This document shows, piece by piece, positions 12,953 through 21,211 of a stretch of DNA of 31,954 nucleotides. Source of the DNA: W0P28-013 sp963593685 (GTDB taxonomy: Bacteria > Bacteroidota > Bacteroidia > Bacteroidales > Paludibacteraceae); contig CAVBBP010000030.1 in the NCBI GenBank assembly GCA_963593685.1, positions 1 to 31,954 on the forward strand, given 5' to 3'. Below the pieces are notes generated by a model. That model searched no databases. It saw only the letters and a list, made by a program, of their open reading frames with translations, and was not told the origin of the DNA. Each line of letters starts with the position of its first letter. Positions within the stretch are counted from its first letter, which is position 1. A program made the translations under genes and the position numbers.

Positions 12953-15349
12953 ATGAAAAACCTCGTAATAGTGGAGTCTCCGGCCAAGGCCAAGACCATC
13001 GAAAAGTTTCTCGGCAACGACTACAAAGTGATGTCGAGCATGGGACATGTGTGCGATTTGCCCGACAAAAGTTTGAGTATCGACATAAAAAACGACTTCA
13101 AACCGACCTATGTTGTGTCGGAAGACAAGAAAAAATTGGTATCGGAACTGAAAAAAGAGGCGAAAACGGCCGAAACGGTTTGGCTCGCATCCGATGAAGA
13201 CCGCGAAGGAGAGGCCATTGCGTGGCATTTGCAGAACGAACTGAAACTCGAAAAAGAGAAAATGCGCCGCATCGCTTTTCACGAGATAACAAAACCAGCT
13301 ATTCTTGCTGCCATCGAGCATCCGCGCGACATCGATATCAATTTGGTGAACGCACAGCAGGCACGGCGCGTGCTCGACCGCATTGTGGGCTACCAACTTT
13401 CGCCCGTGCTGTGGAAAAAGATTAAACCGGGACTTTCGGCGGGGCGCGTGCAGTCGGTTACGGTGCGCTTGGTGGTTGAACGCGAGCGCGAAATTCAAAA
13501 TTTTGCCGCTACGCCATCGTTCAAGGTTGTCGCCATCTTTTCGGGCATCGACACGCAGGGCAAACCGTGCGAATTGCAGGCTGAACTGAAACGCCGCCTC
13601 GCCACCGAAGAGGAGGCTCGCCAATTTTTGGAACACTGCAAAACAGCCACTTTCAGCGTCGAAAGCGTCGAAAAACACCCCGCCAAAAAGTCGCCAGCGG
13701 CACCATTCACCACATCGACTTTGCAACAGGAAGCCTCGCGCAAACTCGGTTTTTCGGTGTCGCAAACCATGCGCATCGCCCAGAAACTCTACGAATCAGG
13801 AAAAATCACCTATATGCGTACCGACTCGCTGAATCTCAGCAGTTTAGCACTCGGCACAATCAAAAAAGAGGTTACCGAAATGGCGGGCGAACGCTATGTG
13901 AAAGTGCGCAAATATCATACCAGTTCCAAAGGCGCGCAAGAGGCGCACGAGGCCATTCGTCCCACCTACATCAGCAATCACACCATCAGCGGCACGGCGC
14001 AGGAACAACGCCTCTACGAACTGATTTGGAAGCGCACCATCGCCTCGCAAATGGCCGATGCCGAAGTGGAACGCACCAACATCAATATCGCCATCGAAGG
14101 CAGCCCCGAACTGTTTGTCGCCACTGGCGAAGTGCTGCTGTTCGACGGTTTTCTGCGCGTCTATATGGAGTCGTCGGACGACGAGCAGGAGCGCGACCAA
14201 ACCGCCATGTTGCCATCGATCGACAAGCAACCGCTCACGCTCCGTCAAGCCACAGCGCAGGAACGCTTTGCGCAGAAACCACCACGCTACACCGAGGCAT
14301 CGCTCGTGCGCAAACTCGAAGAGTTGGGCATCGGTCGCCCTTCGACCTACGCGCCCACCATTTCGACCATTTTGGCACGCGGCTATGTCGATAAACGCGA
14401 AATAACCAACACACCGCGCGACTATGTTGTGCTTACGCTGAGAGGCGGAAAAATCGCCAGCGAAACGCGCCGCGAAAAGCCGACCGTAGAAAAAGGCAAA
14501 CTCTCGCCCACCGACATCGGCATTGTGGTAAACGATTTTCTGATGACCTACTTTTCCGACATCATGGACTACAATTTCACGGCCAATGTCGAGGAGGAGT
14601 TCGACGAAATTGCAGCGGGCAAAATCGCGTGGAACAAAAATATCGGCAAATTCTACACGCCGTTCGAAAAAGAGATAAAGACCGCCGACGCAGCCGTTGG
14701 CACAAAACCTGGCGAACAATTTTTGGGCAACGACCCCAAAACAGGCAAACCTGTTTATGCCAAAGTCGGGAGATATGGCGTGGTGGTGCAGTTGGGCTCG
14801 TCCGAAGGCGACGAAAAACCGCGCTTTGCCGACCTGCAAAAAGATCAGAGCATCTTCACCATCACGCTCAACGAGGCGCTGGAACTTTTCAAACTACCAA
14901 TGAATGTTGGTCCGTTCGAGGGCGAAGATATGATTGTGGCTGATGGTCGTTTTGGCCCTTATATCAAGCACGGCAAACTGTTCTACTCCGTGCCAAAAAC
15001 CGACAATCCGTTTGCGCTCACCCACGACCGCGCCATCGAGATAATCGTTGCCAAGCGCGAAGCCGACAAAAACAAAGTCATCAACATTTTTGGCGACATT
15101 CAGGTGCTAAACGGGCGTTTTGGCGCGTACATACACACCGCCAGCGACAAGAAAAACTATAAACTGCCCAAAGGCACCGATGCAGCCGCGCTCACCGAAG
15201 AGGCGTGCCGCGCCATCATCGCCGACCCCGAAAATGCCTCGAAAGGGCGCAGCACAATGCGTCGCAACACACGAAAAACCGCTACAAAAACGGCAGCGAA
15301 AACAACTAAAAAAACAACTAAAAAAACAACGGCGAAGAAAGCGAAATAA
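12953..15349 (+). CDS. topA: DNA topoisomerase I (type IA)
   Basis: This enzyme relaxes negative supercoils by single-strand passage. The 798 residues start with the TOPRIM domain (MKNLVIVESPAKAKTIEKFL, and SDEDREGEAIAWHL with the acidic metal triad). The cleavage core has RRVLDRIVGYQLSP and GLSAGRVQSV, and the active-site Tyr 287 lies in KITYMRTDS. The GIGRPSTYAPTI motif follows. The C-terminus carries topo-C-type repeats (GRFGPYIKHGKLFYSVP, NGRFGAYIHT) instead of tetracysteine zinc fingers. It ends in a Lys/Thr low-complexity tail (KTTKKTTKKTTAKK), probably a DNA-clamping extension, which varies freely in this family. It has its own -7-like box and a strong terminator at 15481-15510. Confidence 0.97.
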   Translation: MKNLVIVESPAKAKTIEKFLGNDYKVMSSMGHVCDLPDKSLSIDIKNDFKPTYVVSEDKKKLVSELKKEAKTAETVWLASDEDREGEAIAWHLQNELKLEKEKMRRIAFHEITKPAILAAIEHPRDIDINLVNAQQARRVLDRIVGYQLSPVLWKKIKPGLSAGRVQSVTVRLVVEREREIQNFAATPSFKVVAIFSGIDTQGKPCELQAELKRRLATEEEARQFLEHCKTATFSVESVEKHPAKKSPAAPFTTSTLQQEASRKLGFSVSQTMRIAQKLYESGKITYMRTDSLNLSSLALGTIKKEVTEMAGERYVKVRKYHTSSKGAQEAHEAIRPTYISNHTISGTAQEQRLYELIWKRTIASQMADAEVERTNINIAIEGSPELFVATGEVLLFDGFLRVYMESSDDEQERDQTAMLPSIDKQPLTLRQATAQERFAQKPPRYTEASLVRKLEELGIGRPSTYAPTISTILARGYVDKREITNTPRDYVVLTLRGGKIASETRREKPTVEKGKLSPTDIGIVVNDFLMTYFSDIMDYNFTANVEEEFDEIAAGKIAWNKNIGKFYTPFEKEIKTADAAVGTKPGEQFLGNDPKTGKPVYAKVGRYGVVVQLGSSEGDEKPRFADLQKDQSIFTITLNEALELFKLPMNVGPFEGEDMIVADGRFGPYIKHGKLFYSVPKTDNPFALTHDRAIEIIVAKREADKNKVINIFGDIQVLNGRFGAYIHTASDKKNYKLPKGTDAAALTEEACRAIIADPENASKGRSTMRRNTRKTATKTAAKTTKKTTKKTTAKKAK

Positions 15350-15480
15350 GACTTTTTGACCTGTACGCCATTTTGTCAGTACCCCTGTTTGTACATCACA
15401 AAAAATGCGTGTTTTTGCCCTTGGTTAATTGGGGTCTTTGTAACTTTTTGGACGGAATTGCAATGTACCAATTTACCAGC

Positions 15481-15510
15481 GAGAGGAGAGAATTTTTGTT
15501 CTCTCCTCTC
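15481..15510 (+). terminator. topA terminator
   Basis: GAGAGGAGAGAA and TTCTCTCCTCTC form a perfect 12-bp stem with loop TTTTTG, 131 bases after the topA stop and followed by AAATTTT. No gene intervenes. Confidence 0.6.
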
Positions 15511-15565
15511 AAATTTTGCGCAAGTTGCATTTCTTGATTGAAATGGCGCAGCCCAAAAGCAACAA

Positions 15566-15593
15566 AAAAACGGCTGCCGAGGCAGCCGTTTTT
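15566..15593 (-). terminator. Terminator of the acyl-CoA synthetase gene (bidirectional)
   Basis: AAAAACGGCTGCC (15566-15578) and GGCAGCCGTTTTT (15581-15593) form a G/C-rich stem flanked by A and T tracts, five bases past the stop on the minus strand. It could also catch readthrough from topA. Confidence 0.85.
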
Positions 15594-15597
15594 CGCT

Positions 15598-17253
15598 TTA
15601 TTTGTACAAGAAACGCTTGATGCTGCGTTTCGGGGTTTTCTCGAACTCTTTGGTTACTTGCTCCATCGCCGAGAGGCGGCAGAAGACGGGCAGCAACCGA
15701 TTTACGCGTTGGCGAGTCTCTTCCAAAAACGCCTCTATCGTCTTGTTGGGCATGTCTTTTTTCACCTGCTCCTCATCGACATAGACGAGCGCCGTGAGTT
15801 TGCCGTCGCGCTCAACTACCAGTGATTCAACCACATACGGCATGTTGTTCACTTTGCCTTCGATCTCTTCGGGGTAGATATTTTGTCCCGAAGGACCGAG
15901 AATCATGCTCTTCGAACGGCCGCGAATCGACAGATTGCCTTGCTTGTCCATCACGCCGAGGTCGCCCGTGCGCATCCAGCCGTCGGCAGTGAAAATAGCC
16001 TTGGTGGCTGCCTCGTTTTTGTAGTAACCGAGCATCACATTGTCGCCACGAACGAGTATTTCGCCAACTTTGCGCTGCGGATTTTCCGAATCGATGCGCA
16101 CTTCTACTCTATCGACAGGCTTGCCGCACGAGCGGTGCTTGAATTTCGGCCAATCTTCGTAGCAAACCAGCGGACCGCATTCGGTCATGCCGTAACCCAC
16201 GGTGAAAGGGAATTTTATCGCCTTCAAGCAGTTTTCTACCTCGTGATTCAACGCCGCGCCGCCAATAATCAAGTGGCGCAGATTGCCGCCAAAAGCGTTC
16301 ATCAACTGTTCGTACACCTTTTTGTGCAGAATGCGATTGATGCCCGGCGTGTACCAAAGCACGCGCACCAGCGGCTTGTGAATGACAGGGAAAATTTTCG
16401 ATTTGAACACCTTTTCGATGACCAACGGCACCACCAACATCATATAAGGGTGCACATCGGAAAGGGCTTTCATCAGCACCGCAGGCGACGGCGTTTTGTT
16501 CAACACCGTGATGTGCGTGCCGCCAGCCACTTGGTACATCACCTCGATGGCGAGGCCAAACATGTGCGCCATTGGCAACATCGACAGCAGGCGGTCGGCC
16601 GAACTGTTGGGAATCCGCTCTTGGCTGAACTGCATGTTCGAGTCGATGCTGCGCCAACTGAGTACCACGCCTTTGGGGTCGCCTGTGCTGCCCGATGTGT
16701 AGTTTATCAGCAGCGGTGTTTCGGGCGTAAAACGCTCATACTTAACGAGTTCTGGCGTTAAACCTTTCGGATATTTGGCTTTGTAGGCCGCCATGTAGCC
16801 GTTGAACGCCGCCGTGGTCTTTTCGCTGCGCGATTCGAGCAACGACGAGTCCTCGATCGACACGATAGCCAGTAGATTCGGCATTTCGGCAGGCGTGAGC
16901 GATTTCCACACCACAGGTCCCACCAAAAAGAGTTTCGCGTCGCTGTGATTGACGAGTGCCTGAATGCTTTCGGCACTGAAATCGCACAAAATCGAGACCG
17001 CCACGCAGCCGTAACTGATTGTGGCTAAATAGTTTATCGCCCACATCGAACTGTTGCGGCCGCAGAGCGCAATTTTGTCGCCTTTTTGCAAGCCAAGGCT
17101 CTCGAACATGGTGTGCAGTTGGGCTATTTTTTCGGCCATTTCGCCGTAGGTAAAAGCCACATCGCTGCCGTAGTCGTCGAACGCAGGCGCATTCCAGTTG
17201 GTGCGAATCGAATTTTCGAAATAATCAAGAAAATGTTTTCTCTCCTGTTCCAT
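15598..17253 (-). CDS. AMP-forming acyl-CoA synthetase (long-chain fatty-acid-CoA ligase type)
   Basis: The 551 residues carry the full ANL-superfamily set: phosphate loop YTSGSTGDPKG (185-195), adenine-binding YGMTECGP (354-361), TGDLG (429-433), hinge and C-terminal switch GRSKSMILGPSGQNIYPEEIE beginning near 445, and a catalytic-lysine region EKTPKRSIKRF at the end. It should activate a fatty acid with ATP to the acyl-adenylate and then the CoA thioester. The chain length is compact compared with FadD and close to the Bacteroidetes long-chain synthetases. Substrate chain length cannot be read from sequence. The ATG at 17253 follows a -7 box by 25 bases. The gene is monocistronic, with a terminator right after the stop. 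Confidence 0.9.
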   Translation of the reverse strand: MEQERKHFLDYFENSIRTNWNAPAFDDYGSDVAFTYGEMAEKIAQLHTMFESLGLQKGDKIALCGRNSSMWAINYLATISYGCVAVSILCDFSAESIQALVNHSDAKLFLVGPVVWKSLTPAEMPNLLAIVSIEDSSLLESRSEKTTAAFNGYMAAYKAKYPKGLTPELVKYERFTPETPLLINYTSGSTGDPKGVVLSWRSIDSNMQFSQERIPNSSADRLLSMLPMAHMFGLAIEVMYQVAGGTHITVLNKTPSPAVLMKALSDVHPYMMLVVPLVIEKVFKSKIFPVIHKPLVRVLWYTPGINRILHKKVYEQLMNAFGGNLRHLIIGGAALNHEVENCLKAIKFPFTVGYGMTECGPLVCYEDWPKFKHRSCGKPVDRVEVRIDSENPQRKVGEILVRGDNVMLGYYKNEAATKAIFTADGWMRTGDLGVMDKQGNLSIRGRSKSMILGPSGQNIYPEEIEGKVNNMPYVVESLVVERDGKLTALVYVDEEQVKKDMPNKTIEAFLEETRQRVNRLLPVFCRLSAMEQVTKEFEKTPKRSIKRFLYK

Positions 17254-17278
17254 AAATTTCTATTTTTGAATTGCGCAG

Positions 17279-17286
17279 CAAAGATA
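17279..17286 (-). promoter_or_regulatory. -7 element of the acyl-CoA synthetase gene
   Basis: TATCTTTG on the minus strand. No convincing TTTG at the -33 distance. Confidence 0.5.
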
Positions 17287-17362
17287 AAAGTTTTTTCTCA
17301 CACCACATATAAAAAAGGGTGCAAATCGTATAGACCTGCGCCCAATAGAATTATGCAATTTT

Positions 17363-17437
17363 GACTGCAAAATGCTATCAATTCGACTGCAAAACGACAT
17401 ACATTGTACATACAATAGCAATACATTGTACATACAA
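17363..17437. repeat. Short repeats with 22-bp period between the acyl-CoA synthetase and RelB-like genes
   Basis: GACTGCAAAA occurs at 17363 and 17385. ATACATTGTACATACAA occurs at 17399-17415 and 17421-17437. Both pairs are spaced exactly 22 bp, two helical turns. The second unit holds the imperfect palindrome TTGTA-CA-TACAA. Such phased sites look like an operator array. The acyl-CoA synthetase promoter lies 77 bp to the left, making that gene the most likely target. Confidence 0.55.
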
Positions 17438-17468
17438 AATTTCATCACAAAATTGTGTGATTTTTCCC

Positions 17469-17798
17469 TTATTTTGTCCGTTTTGCCGACTTTTTGCTGC
17501 GTTCTTTTTTGCCGCTGGCACTGGTGTTGTTACTCCCGCGCCCGATTGCGCCAAGCAGTTTCGAGGTCAGTTCTTGAATTTGCGCATTGCCTTTTTTGTT
17601 GCTGCGCACTGGCGTGGGTTGCTCGGCTTCGGCCGTGGCATCGGCAATTTCGAACGGAATGCAGCGGTTGCGTACCACGGCGTGCGCATAGATGGTAAAT
17701 GCAGTAGTAACACTCATGCCAAACTTTTTGCAGAGTGCCGCAAATTCGTCTTTCAACTCCTCGTCGAGGCGAATGGTTAATGTCGTTTGCTTTTTCAT
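17469..17798 (-). CDS. RelB/DinJ-like ribbon-helix-helix protein, apparently without a toxin
   Basis: The 109 residues start MKKQTTLTIRLDEELKDEF. An RHH strand (TLTIRLD) and helices run through FGMSVTTAFTIYAHAVV to the family-typical end CIPFEI at about residues 43-48. RelB/DinJ antitoxins bind DNA as dimers through this fold and neutralise a RelE/YafQ-type RNase. Here the C-terminal part is a Lys/Ser-rich, probably disordered tail, and no toxin ORF follows before the next gene, so an orphan antitoxin-like regulator is more likely. I chose the ATG at 17798, which begins at the conserved strand; longer starts would run into the upstream gene region. It lies 16 bases after the DUF486 gene on the same strand. 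Confidence 0.75.
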   Translation of the reverse strand: MKKQTTLTIRLDEELKDEFAALCKKFGMSVTTAFTIYAHAVVRNRCIPFEIADATAEAEQPTPVRSNKKGNAQIQELTSKLLGAIGRGSNNTSASGKKERSKKSAKRTK

Positions 17799-17814
17799 GG
17801 TTCGGGGGATTTTA

Positions 17815-18156
17815 TCAGTTTCTAAACATAAAATAGACGGCACCAATCATGCAGAGCATCGCCCACAGATAGTCGAGTTTGAGCGACTGGTGCATGTAGA
17901 AAACGGAGAACAGCACGAACACCGAGAGCGTGATAACCTCCTGAATGATTTTGAGTTGCGGCAGCGTGTAAACGGTGTAGCCGATGCGGTTGGCGGGCAC
18001 CATTATCAGGTATTCGCACAGCGCGATGCCCCAACTGGCCAAGGCTGCCACCCACCACGCTTTGTCGCCCATGGTGCGCAGGTGACCGTACCAAGCGTAG
18101 GTCATGAAACAGTTGGAGCAGACCAACATAACGATTGTAACGATGTAAGGATTCAT
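17815..18156 (-). CDS. DMT-superfamily DUF486 membrane protein
   Basis: The 113-residue integral membrane protein has four predicted helices: TIVMLVCSNCFMTYAWYG, WWVAALASWGIALCEYL, a third region after the PANRIGYTVYTLPQLK loop (VITLSVFVLFSVFYM), and YLWAMLCMIGAVYFMF. The PANRIGY and LPQLKIIQEVITL motifs are those of DUF486, a four-helix half-size relative of the drug/metabolite transporters. The substrate is unknown. It appears to form a two-gene operon with the RelB-like gene. Its own leader is an unusually repetitive 260-base stretch ending CACTTTACACACTAAAAAA-ATG. Confidence 0.88.
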   Translation of the reverse strand: MNPYIVTIVMLVCSNCFMTYAWYGHLRTMGDKAWWVAALASWGIALCEYLIMVPANRIGYTVYTLPQLKIIQEVITLSVFVLFSVFYMHQSLKLDYLWAMLCMIGAVYFMFRN

Positions 18157-18420
18157 TTTTTTAGTGTGTAAAGTGTATAAAGTGTGAAAGTGTGAAAGTA
18201 TGAAAGTGTGAAAGTATGAAAGTGTGAAAGTATGAAAGTATGAAAGTGTATAAAGTTTGTAAAGTTGAAAGGTTATAGGTTATAGGCTTGGGGAATACCG
18301 AATAATTTGAATTTTGAAATCTGAAATTGTCTTGGTCGTAGCCCCCTTTCCCGTTTCCCCCGAAGGGGGAAAGGCTTTTTGGTCTTCGTCTTCGTCAAAA
18401 GTCTTGCAACTTGCTTCTTG
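18157..18420 (-). repeat. Repetitive leader of the DUF486 gene
   Basis: About ten imperfect copies of AAAGTGTGA/AAAGTATGA fill 18161-18255 as seen on plus; as the sense leader these read TCACACTTT and TCATACTTT. AGGTTATAGGTTATAGG follows at 18269-18285. Then come TTTGAATTTTGAAATCTGAA words, a strong hairpin TTTCCCCC-GAA-GGGGGAAA (18354-18372) and the GCAAGAAGCAAGTTGCAAGA word. Together with the promoter and terminator to the right, this explains the whole 364-base gap to the FKBP stop. Confidence 0.65.
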
Positions 18421-18435
18421 CTGCTAATCATAACG

Positions 18436-18443
18436 CAAAATTA
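18436..18443 (-). promoter_or_regulatory. -7 element upstream of the DUF486 leader
   Basis: TAATTTTG on the minus strand, an exact match. If used, the 5' UTR is about 275 bases and contains all the repeats. Confidence 0.4.
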
Positions 18444-18470
18444 CAAAAAAACGGCGAGGCGCGCACGAAA

Positions 18471-18500
18471 AAGAAGCGTCCTATTGACAGAACGCTTCTT
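18471..18500 (-). terminator. Terminator of the periplasmic FKBP gene
   Basis: AAGAAGCGT (18471-18479) and ACGCTTCTT (18492-18500) form a 9-bp stem followed, reading leftward, by TTTTTC. It lies 20 bases after the stop. Confidence 0.75.
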
Positions 18501-18520
18501 GTGTTGGGTTTTCTGACCGA

Positions 18521-19375
18521 TTATTTTTCGATATTGAGCAGTTCTACTTCGAAAATAAGGGTAGAGTAGGGTTTGATGTTACGTTGTTCGCGTGAGCCGT
18601 ATGCCAGCTGTTGCGGAATGTAGAGCCGCCATTTAGCCCCGACGGGCATCAGTTGCAGTGCTTCGGTCCAGCCAGCAATGACCTGTCTTACGCCAAACAC
18701 AGCGGGTTGGTTGCGCTCGACCGAACTGTCGAACACCGTGCCATCGATGAGTGTGCCGTGGTAGTGCACTTTCACGCGCGATTCGGCGGTTGGCACTGCG
18801 CCTTTGCCTGCTTTCAGCACCTCGTACTGCAGGCCGCTGGGCAGCGTTACCACGCCCTCTTTTTCGGCGTTAGTGGCAAGCCACTCTTCGTTTTCGGCTT
18901 TCCAAGCGCCATATTTTTTCAGTTCTTGGCGTTCTTTGGCCTCGTCGATGTAGGTGAGTGCCTCGTCGATGTTTTTGATCTGGTCGTCCTCGGTGAGCCC
19001 AGCAATGAAGCCAGCCAAGTAGGCGTCTTCGTTGAAGATAGCGGTCGAATCGTCGGCCTCAATCAGGTTTTTGAAGTGCGGCATCATCTGATCGACCACC
19101 TGTTGGCCAATCTGCATGCCGACCATTTCGGCTTTTTCGGAGGCGCTCAACTCTTTGGTGGCTTTCAGGAAGCCTTTGATAAAGGCATCCATCTGCGTCG
19201 AATCGACATCGAGGCGAACGAGATAGTCGCGCAGACCGCGTGTGGTGCTAACGCCATAGCAGTAGGTGAGCGTGTCGTTTTCGGTTTCTAAATTGGCTTT
19301 CGGTGCGCTGTTGCACAATGCGAAGCCCAACATCACAGTTGCCAGTGCGGCAACTCCAAAAATGTTTTTTTTCAT
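18521..19375 (-). CDS. Exported FKBP-type peptidyl-prolyl isomerase
   Basis: The 284 residues start with a signal peptide (MKKNIFGVAALATVMLGFALC). An FKBP-N-type helical dimerisation segment follows (SAPKANLETENDTL through the charged helix ending KKYGAWKAENEEWLATNA), then a C-terminal FKBP domain at about 175-283. The FKBP core is clear: VKVHYHGTLIDGTVFDSS, VFGVRQVIAGWTEALQLMP, GAKWRLYIPQQLAYG and the final LIFEVELL. It should catalyse proline isomerisation and assist folding in the periplasm, like Mip/FkpA. Cys 21 is not in a good lipobox (FALC), so lipidation is doubtful. A closely similar FKBP gene without a signal peptide lies directly upstream on the same strand. Confidence 0.92.
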   Translation of the reverse strand: MKKNIFGVAALATVMLGFALCNSAPKANLETENDTLTYCYGVSTTRGLRDYLVRLDVDSTQMDAFIKGFLKATKELSASEKAEMVGMQIGQQVVDQMMPHFKNLIEADDSTAIFNEDAYLAGFIAGLTEDDQIKNIDEALTYIDEAKERQELKKYGAWKAENEEWLATNAEKEGVVTLPSGLQYEVLKAGKGAVPTAESRVKVHYHGTLIDGTVFDSSVERNQPAVFGVRQVIAGWTEALQLMPVGAKWRLYIPQQLAYGSREQRNIKPYSTLIFEVELLNIEK

Positions 19376-19685
19376 TGTTAAATTGGTTTAGTTGTTATTT
19401 CAAATTTGGTTGATCGGTTGATTGGTCGTTGAAAAGTTGATAAGTTGAAAAGTTTAACGCATTAGTCAGAACCTGTGAGGTTTATTTCTAATTTCTGGTT
19501 TCTAATTTCTGGTTTCTCAAAATTGCTATCGCAATTTTTGTTTCTAAGTTTCTATGTTCCTAATTGTTGAATCCGAAATTTGAAATTTGAAATTTTGTCA
19601 TTGCGGCTTCACCGCATCACTCCTCACTCCTAATTCCTAATTCCTCATTCAAAATCACTTCTCACTTCTAACTACTCACTACTAA
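19376..19685 (-). repeat. Complete word-mosaic spacer between the two FKBP genes
   Basis: This is the fullest example. Read leftward from the upstream gene's stop: TAGTTAGTAGTGAGTAG, GAGGAATTAGGAATTAGGAG, hairpin GCGGTGAAGCCGC (19615-19603), AAATTTCAAATTTCAAATTT, hairpin module AAAATTGC-GATA-GCAATTTT within 19545-19512, AGAAACCAGAAATTAGAAAC, CTAATGCGTTAAAC, then TTTTCAACTTATCAAC and CCAATCAACCGATCAACC up to the start. No ORF in the 310 bases. Confidence 0.8.
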
Positions 19686-20282
19686 CTATTTCTCAATTCC
19701 AAGCAGTTCTACATCGAAAATCAGGGCAGCGTGCGGTTTGATGGCTTCGCCAGCGCCGTGTGCGCCGTAGGCGAGTTCGCTGGGAATGTAGAGCCGCCAC
19801 TTGGAGCCGACGGGCATCAGTTGCAGTGCTTCGACCCAGCCCGCAATGACCTGTTTGACACCGAATACGGCGGGTTCGCCACGCAAAACCGAACTATCAA
19901 AAACCGTGCCATCGATGAGTGTGCCGTGGTAGTGCACACGCACGCGGTCGTTGGCAGTTGGGCGTGCGCCGTGTCCTTCGGTCAGCACCTCGTATTGCAG
20001 ACCGCTGGGCAGCGTTTTCACTTCGGCGCGGCGAGCGTTTTCGCGCAGGAAATCCTCGCTGGCTTTGCGCACATCGGCGTAGGCGGCAGCGGCTTCGGCA
20101 TCTTTTTTAGCGAAATAGTCGCTTACCAACGCTTGCGCCTCTTGCGCCGAAATTTCGGGACGATGGCCTTCGCACATGGCTTCGACACCGTGCGCAAAAT
20201 CGGTATATTCGATGCCCTTCACGCCGCTTTGGCGCAGGCTTTGCCCGAAGAGCAGTCCCAGAGAGTAACTTAGTTTGTCCAT
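19686..20282 (-). CDS. Cytoplasmic FKBP-type peptidyl-prolyl isomerase, paralog of the next gene
   Basis: The 198 residues start MDKLSYSLGLLFGQSLRQSG with no signal peptide. A short FKBP-N helical part leads to an FKBP domain (about 90-197) with VRVHYHGTLIDGTVFDSS, VFGVKQVIAGWVEALQLMP and SKWRLYIPSELAYGAHG, ending LIFDVELLGIEK. Much of the FKBP core is identical to the exported paralog, even at DNA level (for example the segment around 19900-19938 versus 18735-18770). This points to a tandem duplication with one copy carrying an export signal. It probably assists folding in the cytoplasm. The stop lies in a word (GAGAAATAGTTAGTAGTGAG) shared with other spacers. Confidence 0.92.
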   Translation of the reverse strand: MDKLSYSLGLLFGQSLRQSGVKGIEYTDFAHGVEAMCEGHRPEISAQEAQALVSDYFAKKDAEAAAAYADVRKASEDFLRENARRAEVKTLPSGLQYEVLTEGHGARPTANDRVRVHYHGTLIDGTVFDSSVLRGEPAVFGVKQVIAGWVEALQLMPVGSKWRLYIPSELAYGAHGAGEAIKPHAALIFDVELLGIEK

Positions 20283-20542
20283 GTTTTTATTAATTTCAGA
20301 TTTCAGATTTCAAATTGGGTTGATTGGTTGATTGGTCGTTGAAAAGTTGATGAGTTGATAAGTGGATTTCTAGTTTCTCAAAATTGCTGTCGCAATTTTT
20401 GTTTCTAGTTTCTCGCGCTACGCGCTGTTTTCTATGTTTCTGCTGATTTGCGGATTTGGTTATTTGCAGTTTGGTAGGCTCACCGCCCAAGTCATAGTCT
20501 TCATTTTAGTCAGAGTTCTAATCACTTCTAACTTCTCACGGC
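20283..20542 (-). repeat. Word-mosaic spacer between ftsE and FKBP
   Basis: Read leftward: GTGAGAAGTGAG words (overlapping the ftsE stop), AAATAACCAAATCCGCAAAT, a small GCGC-GTA-GCGC hairpin near 20416, hairpin module AAAATTGC-GACA-GCAATTTT (within 20406-20373), CTTATCAACTCATCAAC, TTTTCAACGACCAATCAACC, AATTTGAAATCTGAAATC, ATG. No gene. Confidence 0.75.
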
Positions 20543-21211
20543 TCACTTCTCACTTGATTCAACAAGTTTTTCCTCTTCGCAGCAGAAGACGCGGCCGGGG
20601 TAAACATTTAGGAACGAGTGGTTGTGGGTGGCGATGATGACGGCGGTGCCACCGCGCGAGATTTCGTAGAGCAGCGAAAAAATTTCGTTGGCTGTTTCGG
20701 GGTCGAGGTTGCCCGAAGGCTCGTCGGCTACGATGATTTCGGGCGAATTGAGCAATGCCCGCGCAATGACCACGCGCTGCTGTTCGCCGCCCGACAACTG
20801 GTGCGGCCGCTTGTAGCCTTTTTTGGCCATGCCCACCACCGAAAGCACCAAATCGATCTGTTCGGCAATTTTGCGCTTGTCTTTCCAGCCCGTGGCGCGC
20901 AACACAAACTCCAGATTTTTATCGACACTGCGGTCGCCAAGCAACTGAAAATCTTGGAACACGATGCCGATTTTGCGCCGCAAGAGTGCCACATCTTTGC
21001 GTTTCAGCCGCGCCAAATTGTAGTCGAAAATGCGTGCATCGCCGCGTTTAATCGGCACTTCGGCGTACATCGACTTGATGAGCGTGCTTTTGCCGCTGCC
21101 CACCTTGCCAAGCAGATAGATGAATTCGCCGCGCTCGACGCTGAAATTCACGCCACGCAGCACAGGCATCTCGTCCTGATAAATATCTACATCTTTGTAT
21201 TCGAGCAACAT
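20543..21211 (-). CDS. ftsE: FtsE-like cell-division ABC ATPase
   Basis: The 222 residues have the complete ABC nucleotide-binding domain: Walker A GKVGSGKST (35-43), Q-loop VFQDFQLL, signature LSGGEQQR, Walker B IIVADEPSGNLD and switch ATHNH. Walker A reads GKVGSGKS and the early FSVERGEFIYLLG matches FtsE of Bacteroidetes. FtsE works with FtsX at the divisome to activate peptidoglycan hydrolases. FtsX is not next to it here, so another ABC ATPase of the LolD/MacB kind is the alternative. The last residues SSEK and the stop TGA are written by the spacer word AGTGAGAAGTGAG, so the native C-terminus may have been replaced. Confidence 0.85.
   Translation of the reverse strand: MLLEYKDVDIYQDEMPVLRGVNFSVERGEFIYLLGKVGSGKSTLIKSMYAEVPIKRGDARIFDYNLARLKRKDVALLRRKIGIVFQDFQLLGDRSVDKNLEFVLRATGWKDKRKIAEQIDLVLSVVGMAKKGYKRPHQLSGGEQQRVVIARALLNSPEIIVADEPSGNLDPETANEIFSLLYEISRGGTAVIIATHNHSFLNVYPGRVFCCEEEKLVESSEK

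Noticed and set aside
12708..12956. 82-codon ORF between ClC and topA
   Set aside because: It runs through a hairpin and the topA promoter region and overlaps the topA start; composition is non-coding.
17469..17798. Complete toxin-antitoxin pair
   Set aside because: The RHH antitoxin-like gene is present, but no RelE/YafQ-like or other toxin-sized ORF lies next to it; the neighbours are a DUF486 membrane protein and acyl-CoA synthetase.
18161..18255. Possible CRISPR array
   Set aside because: Units are 9-10 bases and contiguous without unique spacers, and no cas genes are near.
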